Source of the DNA: Patescibacteria group bacterium UBA661
GTDB taxonomy: Bacteria > Patescibacteriota > Minisyncoccia > Phycocordibacterales > UBA918
NCBI GenBank assembly: GCA_002299465.1
Contig: DBNX01000028.1
Span: 1 to 32,791 of the forward strand
Direction: 5' to 3'
DNA length: 32,791 bases
Each line of letters begins with the position of its first letter. The first letter of the stretch is position 1. The notes below the pieces were generated by a model. That model was given only the letters and a program-made list of their open reading frames with translations, was not told the origin of the DNA and searched no databases. Both the position numbers and the translations under genes were made by a program. Positions 6,470 through 15,999 of this stretch are shown in pieces.

Positions 6470-7489
6470 ATGCTTAAAAAATTAACTCTGACGCCGAAAA
6501 TCGGGATTGACCTTGGCACAACAAGTGTGTTGGTATTTGTGCCTGGTCAAGGAATTGTTCTTAACGAGCCATCGGTAGTGGCTATCTCTAACGACAATCA
6601 AGTTTTGGCAGTCGGGGCGGAAGCGAAGAAGATGATTGGTAGAACACCAGAAAGTATTCGCGCTTATCGACCACTGAAAGACGGAGTGATTGCCGACTAT
6701 CGAATTACTGAGATGATGCTAAGGTATTTTTTACGGAAGGCGTTGCCGCGTTTTAATATTTTTAAGCCAGACGTGATGGTATCGGTACCGGCTGGGGTAA
6801 CTTCAACAGAAAGGCGAGCGGTAGTGGAAGCTACGCTTAAGGCGGGTGCTCGCAACGCTTATGTGGTCAAAGAACCCATTTTGGCAGCGATTGGGGCGGG
6901 CGTGCCAATTTATGAACCACAGGGACATATGATTGTTGATATTGGTGGTGGCACTATCGATGTGGCGGTAATTTCGCTGGGTGGAATTGTGGCGTCTAAT
7001 TCAGTTAAATGCGCCGGTAATCGGATTGATGCAGCGATTGTTGATTACGTTAAAAAAAGTCGCAATCTCTCGATTGGAGAAAAGACGGCGGAAGAGATAA
7101 AAATCACAGTGGGTTCGGCTTTGCCTCTGGAGGAAGAATTAGTGATGGAAATTAAAGGTCGGGATGTTCTTTCGGGACTACCACGCACCACTGAGATTAG
7201 GACGAATGAAGTCGTACGTGCCATAGGCAAAGAATTACGGGAAATGATTAAGGCCATCAAGGATGTTTTTCAGGAAACACCACCAGAGCTAGCAGCGGAT
7301 ATTATTGATGGGGGAATAATTATGACGGGTGGTACTTCACAACTGCGTAATTTCACGGAGTTAGTAAAACGCCGCACGGGAGTTAAGGCGCAGTTAGCAA
7401 ACGAGGCGTTATTTTGTGTTGCTACCGGCACCGGGATTGCCCTGGAACACCTCGATGCTTACAAACAAGCGGTGTTGGCGAAGCGGTAG
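6470..7489 (+). CDS. mreB: MreB-family actin homologue (first copy)
   Basis: A 339-aa actin-like ATPase that forms membrane-bound filaments guiding wall synthesis. The phosphate-1 loop GIDLGTTSVLVFV, the phosphate-2 loop MIVDIGGGTIDVAVI and the adenosine motif IIMTGGTSQLRNF are all present. Start at 6470 (MLKKLTLTPKIGIDLG) matches the family. An upstream in-frame ATG at 6407 would lie inside the palindrome, and reading from 6368 would overlap murA. The protein differs clearly from the second MreB at 19947 (for example GTTSVLVFVPGQG against GTANTLVYVKNKG). No mreC or mreD follows it; the next gene is a TraD-like ATPase. It may have a specialised role or share regulation with HTH-MurA. Confidence 0.9.
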   Translation: MLKKLTLTPKIGIDLGTTSVLVFVPGQGIVLNEPSVVAISNDNQVLAVGAEAKKMIGRTPESIRAYRPLKDGVIADYRITEMMLRYFLRKALPRFNIFKPDVMVSVPAGVTSTERRAVVEATLKAGARNAYVVKEPILAAIGAGVPIYEPQGHMIVDIGGGTIDVAVISLGGIVASNSVKCAGNRIDAAIVDYVKKSRNLSIGEKTAEEIKITVGSALPLEEELVMEIKGRDVLSGLPRTTEIRTNEVVRAIGKELREMIKAIKDVFQETPPELAADIIDGGIIMTGGTSQLRNFTELVKRRTGVKAQLANEALFCVATGTGIALEHLDAYKQAVLAKR

Positions 7490-7524
7490 GTGGAAATTGA
7501 GTAATTTACACCAATGGGGTGTGT

Positions 7525-7530
7525 TACAGT
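7525..7530 (+). promoter_or_regulatory. -10-like box of the TraD-like gene
   Basis: TACAGT lies 8 nt before the ATG at 7539. It lies within an inverted repeat (AATTTAC at 7503-7509 with GTAAATT at 7529-7535, with ACACC/GGTGT inside) that could be an operator. Confidence 0.35.
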
Positions 7531-7538
7531 AAATTGGT

Positions 7539-10310
7539 ATGGCAGAGCGAATGCTGGGGCAGTTTTCTAACCCTGAAGATGAGGTGCGTTATCTCCGCGA
7601 GCAACTCGCACAAAAAGAGCGCGAGTTGTTGAGTCGTACTCCAGAGGTCGATAACACTGATATTGAAACCGTGGGTCGGCAAGAATTACGTAATTACGCG
7701 CAATTTACTCCACAGGTAATTTTAGCCAGAGAACACGCGCTAGACCAACCGGCATTGGCGGCTTCAGTCGAGCTGGCTAAGCAGGCGAGTGATCCGGTGG
7801 CTGAGGTTATGCAGATTGCTTTTGAGAAGGGAATTCGAAATGCTTTGTCGGTTTTGGAAAAAATGGATAACGCGTATGTGGTGGACGAGGTACACCGACA
7901 ACTGATTGAACATATCCGCGGCGGAGCCAAGATGCAAGATTTGAAAGAAAATGTGCCACCTTGGCACGTGGTGTCGATGACCTTGTATGAAGTAACATTG
8001 CCAGAAATAAAAGCCGCCAATGATCGCGAATATCAAGTTACGGAATTAGTGGGGATGATGGAGCAATTATTCGCTGGTTTGCGGACGATTGGTTCCAAGA
8101 AACCAGAAAATCATTTCGCGATTGAAATTGCTGTCGCTGATAATAGTGATGAGATCGTTCTCTACGTGGCGGTGCCGAATGAGTTTGTGACTTTGTTTGA
8201 AAAACAGACGCTATCTTTGTTCCCACACGCGGAGTTGACTGTCTGTGCTCATGATTACAACATTTTCGTTGACGGCGGTACTCACTTGGTGGCGGAGGCC
8301 ACTTTTAAAAAGCACCCCATTTACCCAATTCGGAAAGTTGATTCTTTTTCTTCTGACTCGCTGGCTGTGGTTCTTAATGCTTTTTCAAAAATTGAACGAG
8401 AGGGCGGGGGAGCGGCTCTGCAGTTTGTAATGCGTCACCCCCAAAAAAAATATCGCAAAGATTACGAAGATATCATTAAAGACGTTGAAAAAGGAATGAA
8501 GGCCAGCGAGGCAATTTCGCGGAGTACGATTACGGGGGCGGTGATTGGTAATGTCACTGATTTTTTGTTTAGTGGCGATAAGAAGAAAAATGAGTCTAGT
8601 GCAAGTAAGGAATCACCAGATTTAGATAAGGTTGAATTGTTTAAGCAGAAACTACAAAGTGATTTTATTGAAGTGAATATTCGTATTGCTGTGTCAGCCA
8701 AGCAAGCACATCGCGCTGAGCAGATTATTACTGAGATTGAATCAACCTTCAATCAATTTGAGTTAGTAAACGGCAATGGTATTACTTTTAAACATGCGAA
8801 GGGAAGTACTCTTAATCGCCTACAGAAAGCTTTTTCGTTTCGTGAATTTTTGTCAGCCGCGACTTTGCCCCTATCCGTAGCGGAATTATCTACCCTCATT
8901 CATTTCCCAGCCAACGGCATCTTGAGCTCACCGCAATTTAAACAATCACAATCAAGCACCGCCGCCGCCCCGACTGATATGCCAACAACCGGTACTATCA
9001 TCGGTGATAATCGTCACCGGGGTAGCGAGAAGACAATTTATATGACCGAGCTGGATCGAATGCGCCACCTTTATATCATTGGTCAGACTGGTACTGGAAA
9101 ATCTAAGTTTATGACCAACACCATTATCCAAGATATTCAACAAGGTAATGGAGTTTGTATGATTGATCCGCATGGTACTGATATTGAAGAGGTGCTAGGA
9201 GCTATGCCCAAGGAGCGTTTTGACGATATTATTTATTTTGATCCATCGCGAATGGAGCGTGTTATTGGTCTTAATATGCTTGATTACGATGTGACAAAAC
9301 CTGAACAAAAAACCTTCGTTGTTAATGAGCTTTTCTCCATTTTCAAAAAACTTTACGGCGCTAACCCCGAAAGTATGGGACCGATGTTTGAGCAGTATTT
9401 TCGTAACTCCACGATGTTGGTGATGGAGGATCCCGAAAGCGGTAATACCCTGATGGATATTTCACGCGTGATGGCAGACGCTCAGTATCGCCGCTATAAA
9501 TTATCGAAAGCCAAGAATCCGGTGGTGGTCCAGTTCTGGAACGAAATCGCTACCAAGGCGGGCGGCGAATCTTCACTGGAAAACATTGTTCCCTACATCG
9601 TTTCAAAATTTGATGTTTTCACAGCCAACGATTATATGCGACCAATTATCGGTCAACAGCACTCATCTTTCAATTTCCGCAAACTGATGGACGAGCGAAA
9701 AATATTACTGGTTAATCTCTCCAAGGGTCGTTTGGGAGAAATTAACGCTAACCTGATTGGTATGATTATTGTTGGTAAAATATTGATGGCGGCTCTCTCG
9801 CGAGTGGATGATCCGACCCGTAGCTTCCCGCCATTTTATCTCCATATTGATGAGTTTCAAAATGTTTCAACTCCCGCCATTGCCTCGATTCTCTCAGAGG
9901 CGCGTAAATACAAATTGAGTCTTACCGTTGTACACCAATTTATTGCTCAGCTTGACCCTGAGATTCGTGACGCAGTGTTTGGCAACGTCGGTTCACTAGT
10001 GGCTTTTCGAGTTGGTACTGAAGACGCGCAGTTTCTTGAATCACAATTTTCTCCAACTTTCAGTACTAAGGACATTATGAACGTACCCAATTACAACGCG
10101 ATTGTGCGTATTTTGGCTAACGGTGTACCAACCAAGCCGTTTAGTGTTGCGATGCGACCACCAATAAAATCAGACCCAGCCTTGGTGACGCAACTCATCG
10201 AATACAGCTTGCTTCGTTACGGTCGGCCGCGTACCGAGGTGGAGGCCGAGATTTCCGCTCGTTATGCAAAAAAACCAGCCCCGACTGGAGTGGGAGGTGT
10301 TACAATATAA
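7539..10310 (+). CDS. TraD/VirB4-like P-loop ATPase (type IV coupling-protein-like)
   Basis: 923 aa. Residues 1-45 are charged and probably coiled. About 50-480 is an alpha/beta region without recognisable motifs. About 490-880 is a HerA/TraD-type motor: Walker A GQTGTGKS at 515-522, then MIDPHGTD, Walker B FYLHIDEFQN with D771 and E772, and a sensor-like VVHQFIAQLDPEIRDAV. It ends in a Pro/Gly-rich tail. No N-terminal membrane helices are visible, unlike classical VirD4. No relaxase, VirB6, VirB8 or VirB10 homologue is nearby. Such ATPases pump DNA or protein through envelope channels in other systems; the substrate here is unknown. It is followed after 9 nt by a 1235-aa membrane/LysM protein, suggesting they work together. 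No Shine-Dalgarno is seen. Confidence 0.85.
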   Translation: MAERMLGQFSNPEDEVRYLREQLAQKERELLSRTPEVDNTDIETVGRQELRNYAQFTPQVILAREHALDQPALAASVELAKQASDPVAEVMQIAFEKGIRNALSVLEKMDNAYVVDEVHRQLIEHIRGGAKMQDLKENVPPWHVVSMTLYEVTLPEIKAANDREYQVTELVGMMEQLFAGLRTIGSKKPENHFAIEIAVADNSDEIVLYVAVPNEFVTLFEKQTLSLFPHAELTVCAHDYNIFVDGGTHLVAEATFKKHPIYPIRKVDSFSSDSLAVVLNAFSKIEREGGGAALQFVMRHPQKKYRKDYEDIIKDVEKGMKASEAISRSTITGAVIGNVTDFLFSGDKKKNESSASKESPDLDKVELFKQKLQSDFIEVNIRIAVSAKQAHRAEQIITEIESTFNQFELVNGNGITFKHAKGSTLNRLQKAFSFREFLSAATLPLSVAELSTLIHFPANGILSSPQFKQSQSSTAAAPTDMPTTGTIIGDNRHRGSEKTIYMTELDRMRHLYIIGQTGTGKSKFMTNTIIQDIQQGNGVCMIDPHGTDIEEVLGAMPKERFDDIIYFDPSRMERVIGLNMLDYDVTKPEQKTFVVNELFSIFKKLYGANPESMGPMFEQYFRNSTMLVMEDPESGNTLMDISRVMADAQYRRYKLSKAKNPVVVQFWNEIATKAGGESSLENIVPYIVSKFDVFTANDYMRPIIGQQHSSFNFRKLMDERKILLVNLSKGRLGEINANLIGMIIVGKILMAALSRVDDPTRSFPPFYLHIDEFQNVSTPAIASILSEARKYKLSLTVVHQFIAQLDPEIRDAVFGNVGSLVAFRVGTEDAQFLESQFSPTFSTKDIMNVPNYNAIVRILANGVPTKPFSVAMRPPIKSDPALVTQLIEYSLLRYGRPRTEVEAEISARYAKKPAPTGVGGVTI

Positions 10311-10311
10311 A
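10306..10311 (+). promoter_or_regulatory. -10-like box of the 1235-aa gene
   Basis: TATAAA lies 8 nt before the ATG at 10320 and overlaps the stop codon of the preceding ATPase gene. TACAAT directly upstream (10301-10306) is an alternative. Confidence 0.4.
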
Positions 10312-10319
10312 TTGATTTT

Positions 10320-13300
10320 ATGTTTTCTGAACAAGTCACTATCAAGAAAAGTAAAACAGAAGCTAGTGCCGACAATATAATACCTAAAGATTTATTGCGA
10401 GAAGCTGATGCGATGATTGGTAACCTGGATCAGGTGTATGCTTTGGTGACGATTAAAGACAAAGTTATTTTGGGTGAAATAAAATCTACACACAGACTGG
10501 TGCACGAATCATACACAGAAGTAGCTACGCTATTGTCTAGCATAATTGATGAAACTGACGCAGCGGCTAGGGAGACACTTTTGCGAGATTTAGAAGACAA
10601 ATATCACAGATTTAAATTGGCCCATGAAGCGAGTATGAAATTTTTTGCTGAGCACCAAGAACCAACACCGACCCAAGAACCGGCAGCAGTTGATGCTGAT
10701 GATATAAATTCTAAGGATAATAACGATATGCTAGACAACACAAAAGAAACTGAAAAAAACCCTCATGACAAAATAGGAGATAAAGAGGTGGCGGCAGATA
10801 TTGAGTTTTATCGTTTTTGGCAGAATAGTTCGGATTCATCATTTTTATTCGCTAAGGGTTGGCAGGGAGAATTACCAAAAATTCGGAAAGACATTGAGCG
10901 GTCTTTACAAGCGGCAGGCTATTCGATGGCTGAGGTAAGAAAACACATGCGAACATTGTTTCCTTTGTTTAAAATAATCCAAAGACAACCGGATCACCAG
11001 ACTCGCAACTTAAATAAGTACAAAAAAGATTTACATACCAAGGTGAGCGCGCTGTTGGCGGGGAGAGAACCCAACCCGGAGGTGTTTTCCCGTAAAGAGG
11101 TAGATACGGTTAATGAAGAAGAATTCGCTGTTTTTAATCAACTACCCAGTTATGAAAGCGTTGACGAATATGAACCAGAAATAATACCAGCGATGCCGGG
11201 TGAGGTAGACACAAATGAAAAAGAGGCTGAGTATCCTGGTTTAAACACTATTGATTCAGAAAAAAATCCAGCAACAGCAGAAGCAATGGGCAGCGCTACA
11301 AAAACTCCAGAAGCCACGGCTGATAAAACTGAACCCGCTCAAGAAAAAGTTGATTCTGAAGAAGGTGTAAAAGATTTAGTAGAGGCTTTAGCTGCGGCGA
11401 GGGCTGGGTGGGATGATTTAAAATCAAAAATCCCACCGCACCAATTTGTTTTTGAGCAACTAAGAGTGGAGATTGTTTTGCAGGCTATCGGTTCCATTCT
11501 TAATGATCCAGACTACAGTGTAGAAAAAAAGGTCGAGAAATTTACTAAACAGGTTGAGCATTTAGCAAAATTGGTAAATGTAATTAAAGAGTCTCTTGGG
11601 ATAAGTGCAGCAGACGAGACTGTCACTACTTCGGAAAAAAGCACAACCCCAGATAGCACAGCAGCTAGCGTCACGCCAGACACAACCCCAGATAGCACAA
11701 CAGCTGGCACCAGTACTGATGCGCCACCAGCAGCGACAGTTACTGGTAATTCCAGCCCAGACACAATCCGCGAAAAAGTATTTGACACCCGTAGAGAAAT
11801 GGGAGCGGAGTTAAGTGAAGCGAAGAAAACAATGCTTGCTTTTGAAAAGCAGTACAACGAAGCGCTGAGCGCTTATTACAAAGACCGCACACTGGGACAA
11901 AAATTACGCGATGGCTTTAGGCAGTGGCGCGGCAAAGACGATGGTTACGGAGAAGCATTGCGTACTCTGCAACAGCAGTACGACACTGCGGCAGACGCTT
12001 ACAAGAGCAAGTTGCTTGAAAAGTTACGATTTAGATCACAGACTCAGGCAGGTGTAAATCGTTTCCAGGCAGATGGAGAAACGGTAGCAAAAGCACTCGA
12101 TGACCGACTCGCTGTTAAAGGAGAGCGCACGGTGGTGGGTACGGACGGTACAGAAAGAGTGTTTGGCGTTAAATCCGAATCAGAAATTAGGGCAACTGCT
12201 ATCGAGGAAATCGGGCGAGAGTCGCGAATGCGAAAAATAATGGAGTTGATGCGTAAAAATCCTAAAGCGACTCGCATGATTGGTCTGGGTGTGGCGGCCG
12301 GAACAGGCGCCTTAGCGGGCGGTATTCCGACCGCGCTAATGGCGAGCGCCCGGTGGGCCGTGGCGACTTTTGGTGGTGCTTACGCCGCTGAAAAAGTATT
12401 TCAGCGTTCACAAAAAGAGGTTGATGCCAGCGAGGCAAAGTTACTGGAAACCATCGCCAGTCAAGATAAAAATCTATCAGTAACCGAAAGACGCAAGTCG
12501 TTGCGAATGAGTGAAGCGACGGTGCGTAAGGCAAAAGTAAGACAGCGTTCCAAGGCGGTGTTAACCGCGTTGGCGGTGGGCGGTTCGGCTAGTTATGGAG
12601 CGGCGACTATTGGTAATTATTTTACGCCGGAAACAGCTACACAAACACCGCTTTTCGGAGCGGACAATGAGACAGCACCAACAATACCCCCAGCAGCGGA
12701 AGCTACCCTAGCACCATTTGTACAGGTCGGTGAAGTTGAGATATTAAGCGAAACGGCTGGTGCGCAGGTGGTGAGAAATATTGAACTGTTAAGCGCTAGC
12801 TCTGTTAATTCCATTCCAGAAACAGAAGTTGCGGGGGTTTTTGCTTACATTAAACTGGCAACACAAGATATTCTGGAAGCCCATCCGAATATGGCGGTTG
12901 CTGAGGTGGAGCGTTCGCTGCTCGAGAAATTAAATAGTCATTACGGAGCTAATGAGTGGTGGCAGCAAGCGGGTGTTTCAGAAGTCAGAATTGGAGCGAT
13001 TGAGTCAGCTGTAGTCGCCGCCAGTCAAGCCACGGAACAGTCGGTAGAAACAGCCGTGGAAATGTACACAGTTCGCCCCGGGGACAGTATTTGGCGAATT
13101 GCCGAGCAAAATAATACTGAATTACTGGCAGATCTTAACACCGCCGAACGAAATCAAGTTTTGTCGGAGTTGCGGGAACGAATCAACCAGAGTCCTGGTC
13201 TACAACAAGAGATTGGCGTGACCAGCGGTAATGCGGATTTAATTAGAATTGGCGATAATCTAAATCTAAATCAAATTGAAGAAGAGTTACGTGACATCAT

Positions 13301-14027
13301 TGCTGACAGACCAAGTCGTGGTGACTTACCGGTAGTCGGAGATTCGAGTGAGCAATCTGTTCCTATCATAAACAATGTGGCGGAAGTTCGTCCTGAGGTG
13401 GCTAGTGTTAATGTTGTCACCGGAGCTACTCCGGTGGTTGAGTCCACACCGATTTATCCTACGATTGACCCCAATCAAGCACCGCTACCAGCACACAAAG
13501 ACCCGATGTTTATCGTACCTGGAGAGACAATGTCTGTATTGCCCAACGTTAGACCAATTGAAGGTAATTATTTAAACACCCCCCTGTTTCGTGAGTACAT
13601 TACGCAACATTTTGGTAGTGAACAAGCGTTTAATAGATTGGTGCTACAGAATGTAGCAGCTTTGGAGGGCGAGACTTATGATTTTATGAATCGTCTCTTA
13701 CAGGAGTTTCAAAGTCCTTTCCAAGCCACGCCACAGGAGTTATTGGAGAATCGAACATTTGAATTATCAACAATGACCATTGGGGAAATTGCGCAGTGGC
13801 GGACACAGTTTTTCGATAACCCGGATGCCTTGCGTGATTTTGCCATTGAGAACGGCTTTAAGTACGAAACGCTAAGGGCTTGGCTTGATGTCGTAGACAC
13901 GTTAACAGCCAAGGAAGCTGGCTTGCCCCACACCAGCAGCACAACCTTTGGCGATCTTTATGGTCGCTTCGTGGCGGAACAGGCGATGATGGAAAAATTT
14001 AGTAGGGGCGGCGCACAACTGCGATAA
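10320..14027 (+). CDS. Large LysM-containing protein with hydrophobic segments, function unknown
   Basis: 1235 aa. I recognise only parts. Residues 1-430 are charged and helical with acidic spacers. About 438-480 is a Thr/Ser/Pro/Asp linker with a 13-residue repeat (TTPDST...). About 490-640 is helical and charged. Hydrophobic Gly/Ala-rich stretches at about 655-690 (MIGLGVAAGTGALAGGIPTA) and 746-768 (AVLTALAVGGSASYG) could be membrane helices. A LysM-like motif starts at about 915 (MYTVRPGDSIWRIAEQNN) and ends near 980 (RIGDNLNLNQI). The final 150 residues are globular. LysM domains bind peptidoglycan, so I infer a membrane protein reaching into the wall. No signal peptide is seen. It follows the TraD-like ATPase by 9 nt and may be its envelope partner. 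Confidence 0.8.
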   Translation: MFSEQVTIKKSKTEASADNIIPKDLLREADAMIGNLDQVYALVTIKDKVILGEIKSTHRLVHESYTEVATLLSSIIDETDAAARETLLRDLEDKYHRFKLAHEASMKFFAEHQEPTPTQEPAAVDADDINSKDNNDMLDNTKETEKNPHDKIGDKEVAADIEFYRFWQNSSDSSFLFAKGWQGELPKIRKDIERSLQAAGYSMAEVRKHMRTLFPLFKIIQRQPDHQTRNLNKYKKDLHTKVSALLAGREPNPEVFSRKEVDTVNEEEFAVFNQLPSYESVDEYEPEIIPAMPGEVDTNEKEAEYPGLNTIDSEKNPATAEAMGSATKTPEATADKTEPAQEKVDSEEGVKDLVEALAAARAGWDDLKSKIPPHQFVFEQLRVEIVLQAIGSILNDPDYSVEKKVEKFTKQVEHLAKLVNVIKESLGISAADETVTTSEKSTTPDSTAASVTPDTTPDSTTAGTSTDAPPAATVTGNSSPDTIREKVFDTRREMGAELSEAKKTMLAFEKQYNEALSAYYKDRTLGQKLRDGFRQWRGKDDGYGEALRTLQQQYDTAADAYKSKLLEKLRFRSQTQAGVNRFQADGETVAKALDDRLAVKGERTVVGTDGTERVFGVKSESEIRATAIEEIGRESRMRKIMELMRKNPKATRMIGLGVAAGTGALAGGIPTALMASARWAVATFGGAYAAEKVFQRSQKEVDASEAKLLETIASQDKNLSVTERRKSLRMSEATVRKAKVRQRSKAVLTALAVGGSASYGAATIGNYFTPETATQTPLFGADNETAPTIPPAAEATLAPFVQVGEVEILSETAGAQVVRNIELLSASSVNSIPETEVAGVFAYIKLATQDILEAHPNMAVAEVERSLLEKLNSHYGANEWWQQAGVSEVRIGAIESAVVAASQATEQSVETAVEMYTVRPGDSIWRIAEQNNTELLADLNTAERNQVLSELRERINQSPGLQQEIGVTSGNADLIRIGDNLNLNQIEEELRDIIADRPSRGDLPVVGDSSEQSVPIINNVAEVRPEVASVNVVTGATPVVESTPIYPTIDPNQAPLPAHKDPMFIVPGETMSVLPNVRPIEGNYLNTPLFREYITQHFGSEQAFNRLVLQNVAALEGETYDFMNRLLQEFQSPFQATPQELLENRTFELSTMTIGEIAQWRTQFFDNPDALRDFAIENGFKYETLRAWLDVVDTLTAKEAGLPHTSSTTFGDLYGRFVAEQAMMEKFSRGGAQLR
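11642..11719 (+). repeat. Tandem 39-nt repeat in the linker of the 1235-aa gene
   Basis: Two imperfect 39-nt units begin CACAACCCCAGATAGCACA at 11642 and 11681. They encode 13-residue TTPDST units. The period keeps frame, so copy number could vary without breaking the gene. Confidence 0.65.
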
Positions 14028-14028
14028 T
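14023..14028 (+). promoter_or_regulatory. -10-like box of the 95-aa gene
   Basis: GATAAT lies 9 nt before the ATG at 14038 and overlaps the stop codon of the preceding gene. Confidence 0.35.
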
Positions 14029-14037
14029 TTTTATTTT

Positions 14038-14325
14038 ATGGACCCAATCTTAAATTCAAATGAAGCAAAACAACTTGAGGAGGAGCTGGATTTAACCCTC
14101 CTGGGGGAGCTTGGTACGTTGGCGTTTGAAAATGCCTTAACGGCTTATTTGGCTGAAAGTGAGTTTGTCCAAGTTGAGGAGTTTAGTAACTATCTACAAA
14201 CTCAGTCTGAGGAGGAAGATTTTTTGCCTAAGTTGTGTGAAAAGTACCCTAGATTTTGTGAATTACTACAAGCTGAAACAATCGCGTTGCAAGCGGAGTT
14301 GGCAGAGATAAAAATAGCTAAGTAA
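14038..14325 (+). CDS. Small acidic helical protein, unknown function
   Basis: I do not recognise this 95-aa protein. It is strongly acidic (KQLEEELDLTLLGELG, then SEEEDFLPKLCEKYP), has two cysteines in the second half and ends in a leucine- and glutamate-rich helix with a short basic terminus. No membrane segment or signal peptide is seen. It starts 10 nt after the 1235-aa gene and lies between two large proteins of unknown role in one co-directional block, so it is likely part of the same system. The short size and the close spacing on its 5' side support a real gene. Confidence 0.65.
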   Translation: MDPILNSNEAKQLEEELDLTLLGELGTLAFENALTAYLAESEFVQVEEFSNYLQTQSEEEDFLPKLCEKYPRFCELLQAETIALQAELAEIKIAK

Positions 14326-14373
14326 TACACACATTAGCAGCTAATTTACAGCGGATGATGATTGCTGAGATGG

Positions 14374-14379
14374 TATGAT
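14374..14379 (+). promoter_or_regulatory. -10 box of the 533-aa gene
   Basis: TATGAT lies 9 nt before the ATG at 14389. No -35 match is seen at the usual distance. Confidence 0.4.
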
Positions 14380-14388
14380 TAATTTGTT

Positions 14389-15990
14389 ATGTCGAGCACC
14401 AGTTCCTTTGTTAGTGAATTTAATTTAAATGACCAGGCGGGGGTAACGGCAGTACTAGCTGCTATTCGTGCCAGTACTTTATCGGCGGCCGATAAAAATG
14501 CCTTGCGAGATTTAGTCTTTGCTTATACAAACGGTGGTAGGGATGCCTCGGTTTTGATTGCCTTGGAACAAAAGTTAGTAGCTTACGAAATTAAGCCAGT
14601 TGTAACTCAATCAACAAGAGCAAATAGCCCAGCCCTGACCTTTGGTTCTTATCGACCGGTCCCCAGCTTTAAGGCCCCGGCAGTTTCGGTAATTAGACCA
14701 GCGGATATAGAACGCAAAGAAACGCCACCAGCAACGCCTGTGGTTAAAATAGAAGAATCGGCAATTCCAATAAAAAAAGAACAGCCAACAATTCAGTATC
14801 AGGAACCCACGCCAGTTGCATCTAATCCATCACCACAACCAACTGTGTCAGAACCAGTGGTAGCGACTGCTGTTTCTAAAACCGATCAAAACCTTGAGGT
14901 GAAACCATCCTCCCCAAAGATTGCTCCTCCGGTAAATCTAGAATCTAACCAAGTTGCCTTGACAGATGAATCTGCTTACCTAAATAGAATCAAACAAATT
15001 AAATTGGCTGTTAACAGTAAAGTCGGTAATCCGGTTAATTTAGTTGATATTGATAACGAAGTGGGGCGTGAGTATATGAATGCTCTCCTGGAGGCGATGA
15101 AAAAATTGGGGAGTGGCGCAATTAGTGAGATGGCGCCAGCGATGCGGCGTCTCGAAGCCGCTTTTGCGGCAGTTGAGTTGGCAATTGAAAAACATGGCTT
15201 AAAAACAAAAACAGAGGCAGTCGAGACAGTGACAGGAAGAGAAGTTGAAAAGACTGTTAATCCCGCGGAAGAGTTGATTGTTGACAACACACCTCCACAA
15301 ACAGCAACGGAGCCGCCGGTCGTTCCGTTACCCAAAACACCACCAGTAACTAGAGCTGAAACCCCGGTGCCAGTTTCTGCGCCAATGCCAACACCAACCC
15401 CGGCACCTTCGAGAGTGTTACCCAAAACACCAATTCCACCCACACCGACACCGCCAACATCAACACCGACCAAGCCCTTAGCCCCAAGGGCGGAAAGGAG
15501 TGGTTTTGTTAATGCTGGCGTAGACACTTCGGAATCAGTAACTGTAGCCAAAATACCACCAACACCGCGAGCCCCGGTAGCCCCATCGTTAGCTTCTGAA
15601 CAGCCTCTAAAAACCCCTTTAAATTTAACAGACCCAGCTTCGATTGCTACTAGCGCCACTGGGGATCCGTTGTACACCAAAGAGGTAGACGATGGATTAA
15701 ATCAGCTACTTTCAGACTGGTCGCTGTTTAAAAAGAGTGGTTTGTTTGGTACCGGCCCTAAAGGAATTGAACATCCTTTATTCAAAAAGATCGCGGATCT
15801 GCAAATCCCGTTACTTTTAGCTGGTCGTTTTGATGGTGCAACCCAAGAAATAAGACAAAGTATTACGGATTATATGAATGGTTGGCGTTATGAGCAGGGC
15901 ATTATCTACCAGCCGGGAGAAACTTTTGAAAAATATTTACGACGGGTGATTCGCCACATCATTGATTTACAGAAGAAACGCAATGTATAA
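14389..15990 (+). CDS. Pro/Thr-rich multi-domain protein, unknown function
   Basis: 533 aa with three folded-looking parts joined by proline-rich linkers. Residues 1-70 are helical (AVLAAIRASTLSAADKNALR). About 85-185 is a Pro/Val/Thr linker. About 191-270 is helical (YLNRIKQIKLAVNSKVG, then EMAPAMRRLEAAFAAVELA). About 295-420 is a second linker with PTPTPP-type runs. About 430-533 is a conserved-looking domain (LLSDWSLFKKSGLFGTGPKG, then FEKYLRRVIRHIIDLQKK). There is no membrane helix or signal peptide. The architecture suggests a scaffold. It precedes a delta-prime-like gene by 9 nt and follows the LysM and acidic proteins. I assign no function. Confidence 0.75.
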   Translation: MSSTSSFVSEFNLNDQAGVTAVLAAIRASTLSAADKNALRDLVFAYTNGGRDASVLIALEQKLVAYEIKPVVTQSTRANSPALTFGSYRPVPSFKAPAVSVIRPADIERKETPPATPVVKIEESAIPIKKEQPTIQYQEPTPVASNPSPQPTVSEPVVATAVSKTDQNLEVKPSSPKIAPPVNLESNQVALTDESAYLNRIKQIKLAVNSKVGNPVNLVDIDNEVGREYMNALLEAMKKLGSGAISEMAPAMRRLEAAFAAVELAIEKHGLKTKTEAVETVTGREVEKTVNPAEELIVDNTPPQTATEPPVVPLPKTPPVTRAETPVPVSAPMPTPTPAPSRVLPKTPIPPTPTPPTSTPTKPLAPRAERSGFVNAGVDTSESVTVAKIPPTPRAPVAPSLASEQPLKTPLNLTDPASIATSATGDPLYTKEVDDGLNQLLSDWSLFKKSGLFGTGPKGIEHPLFKKIADLQIPLLLAGRFDGATQEIRQSITDYMNGWRYEQGIIYQPGETFEKYLRRVIRHIIDLQKKRNV

Positions 15991-15991
15991 T
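15986..15991 (+). promoter_or_regulatory. -10 box of the delta-prime-like gene
   Basis: An exact TATAAT overlaps the stop codon of the 533-aa gene and lies 8 nt before the ATG at 16000. Confidence 0.45.
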
Positions 15992-15999
15992 CGTAGCTA

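Noticed and set aside
11513..11857. Minus-strand frame inside the 1235-aa gene
   Set aside because: Low-complexity Val/Ser sequence mirroring the Thr/Pro linker; no independent support.
14976..15680. Long minus-strand reading frame (234 codons) opposite the Pro/Thr-rich gene
   Set aside because: It is a Gly/Val/Ala-rich antisense shadow of the proline codons on the other strand, with no domain and no promoter.
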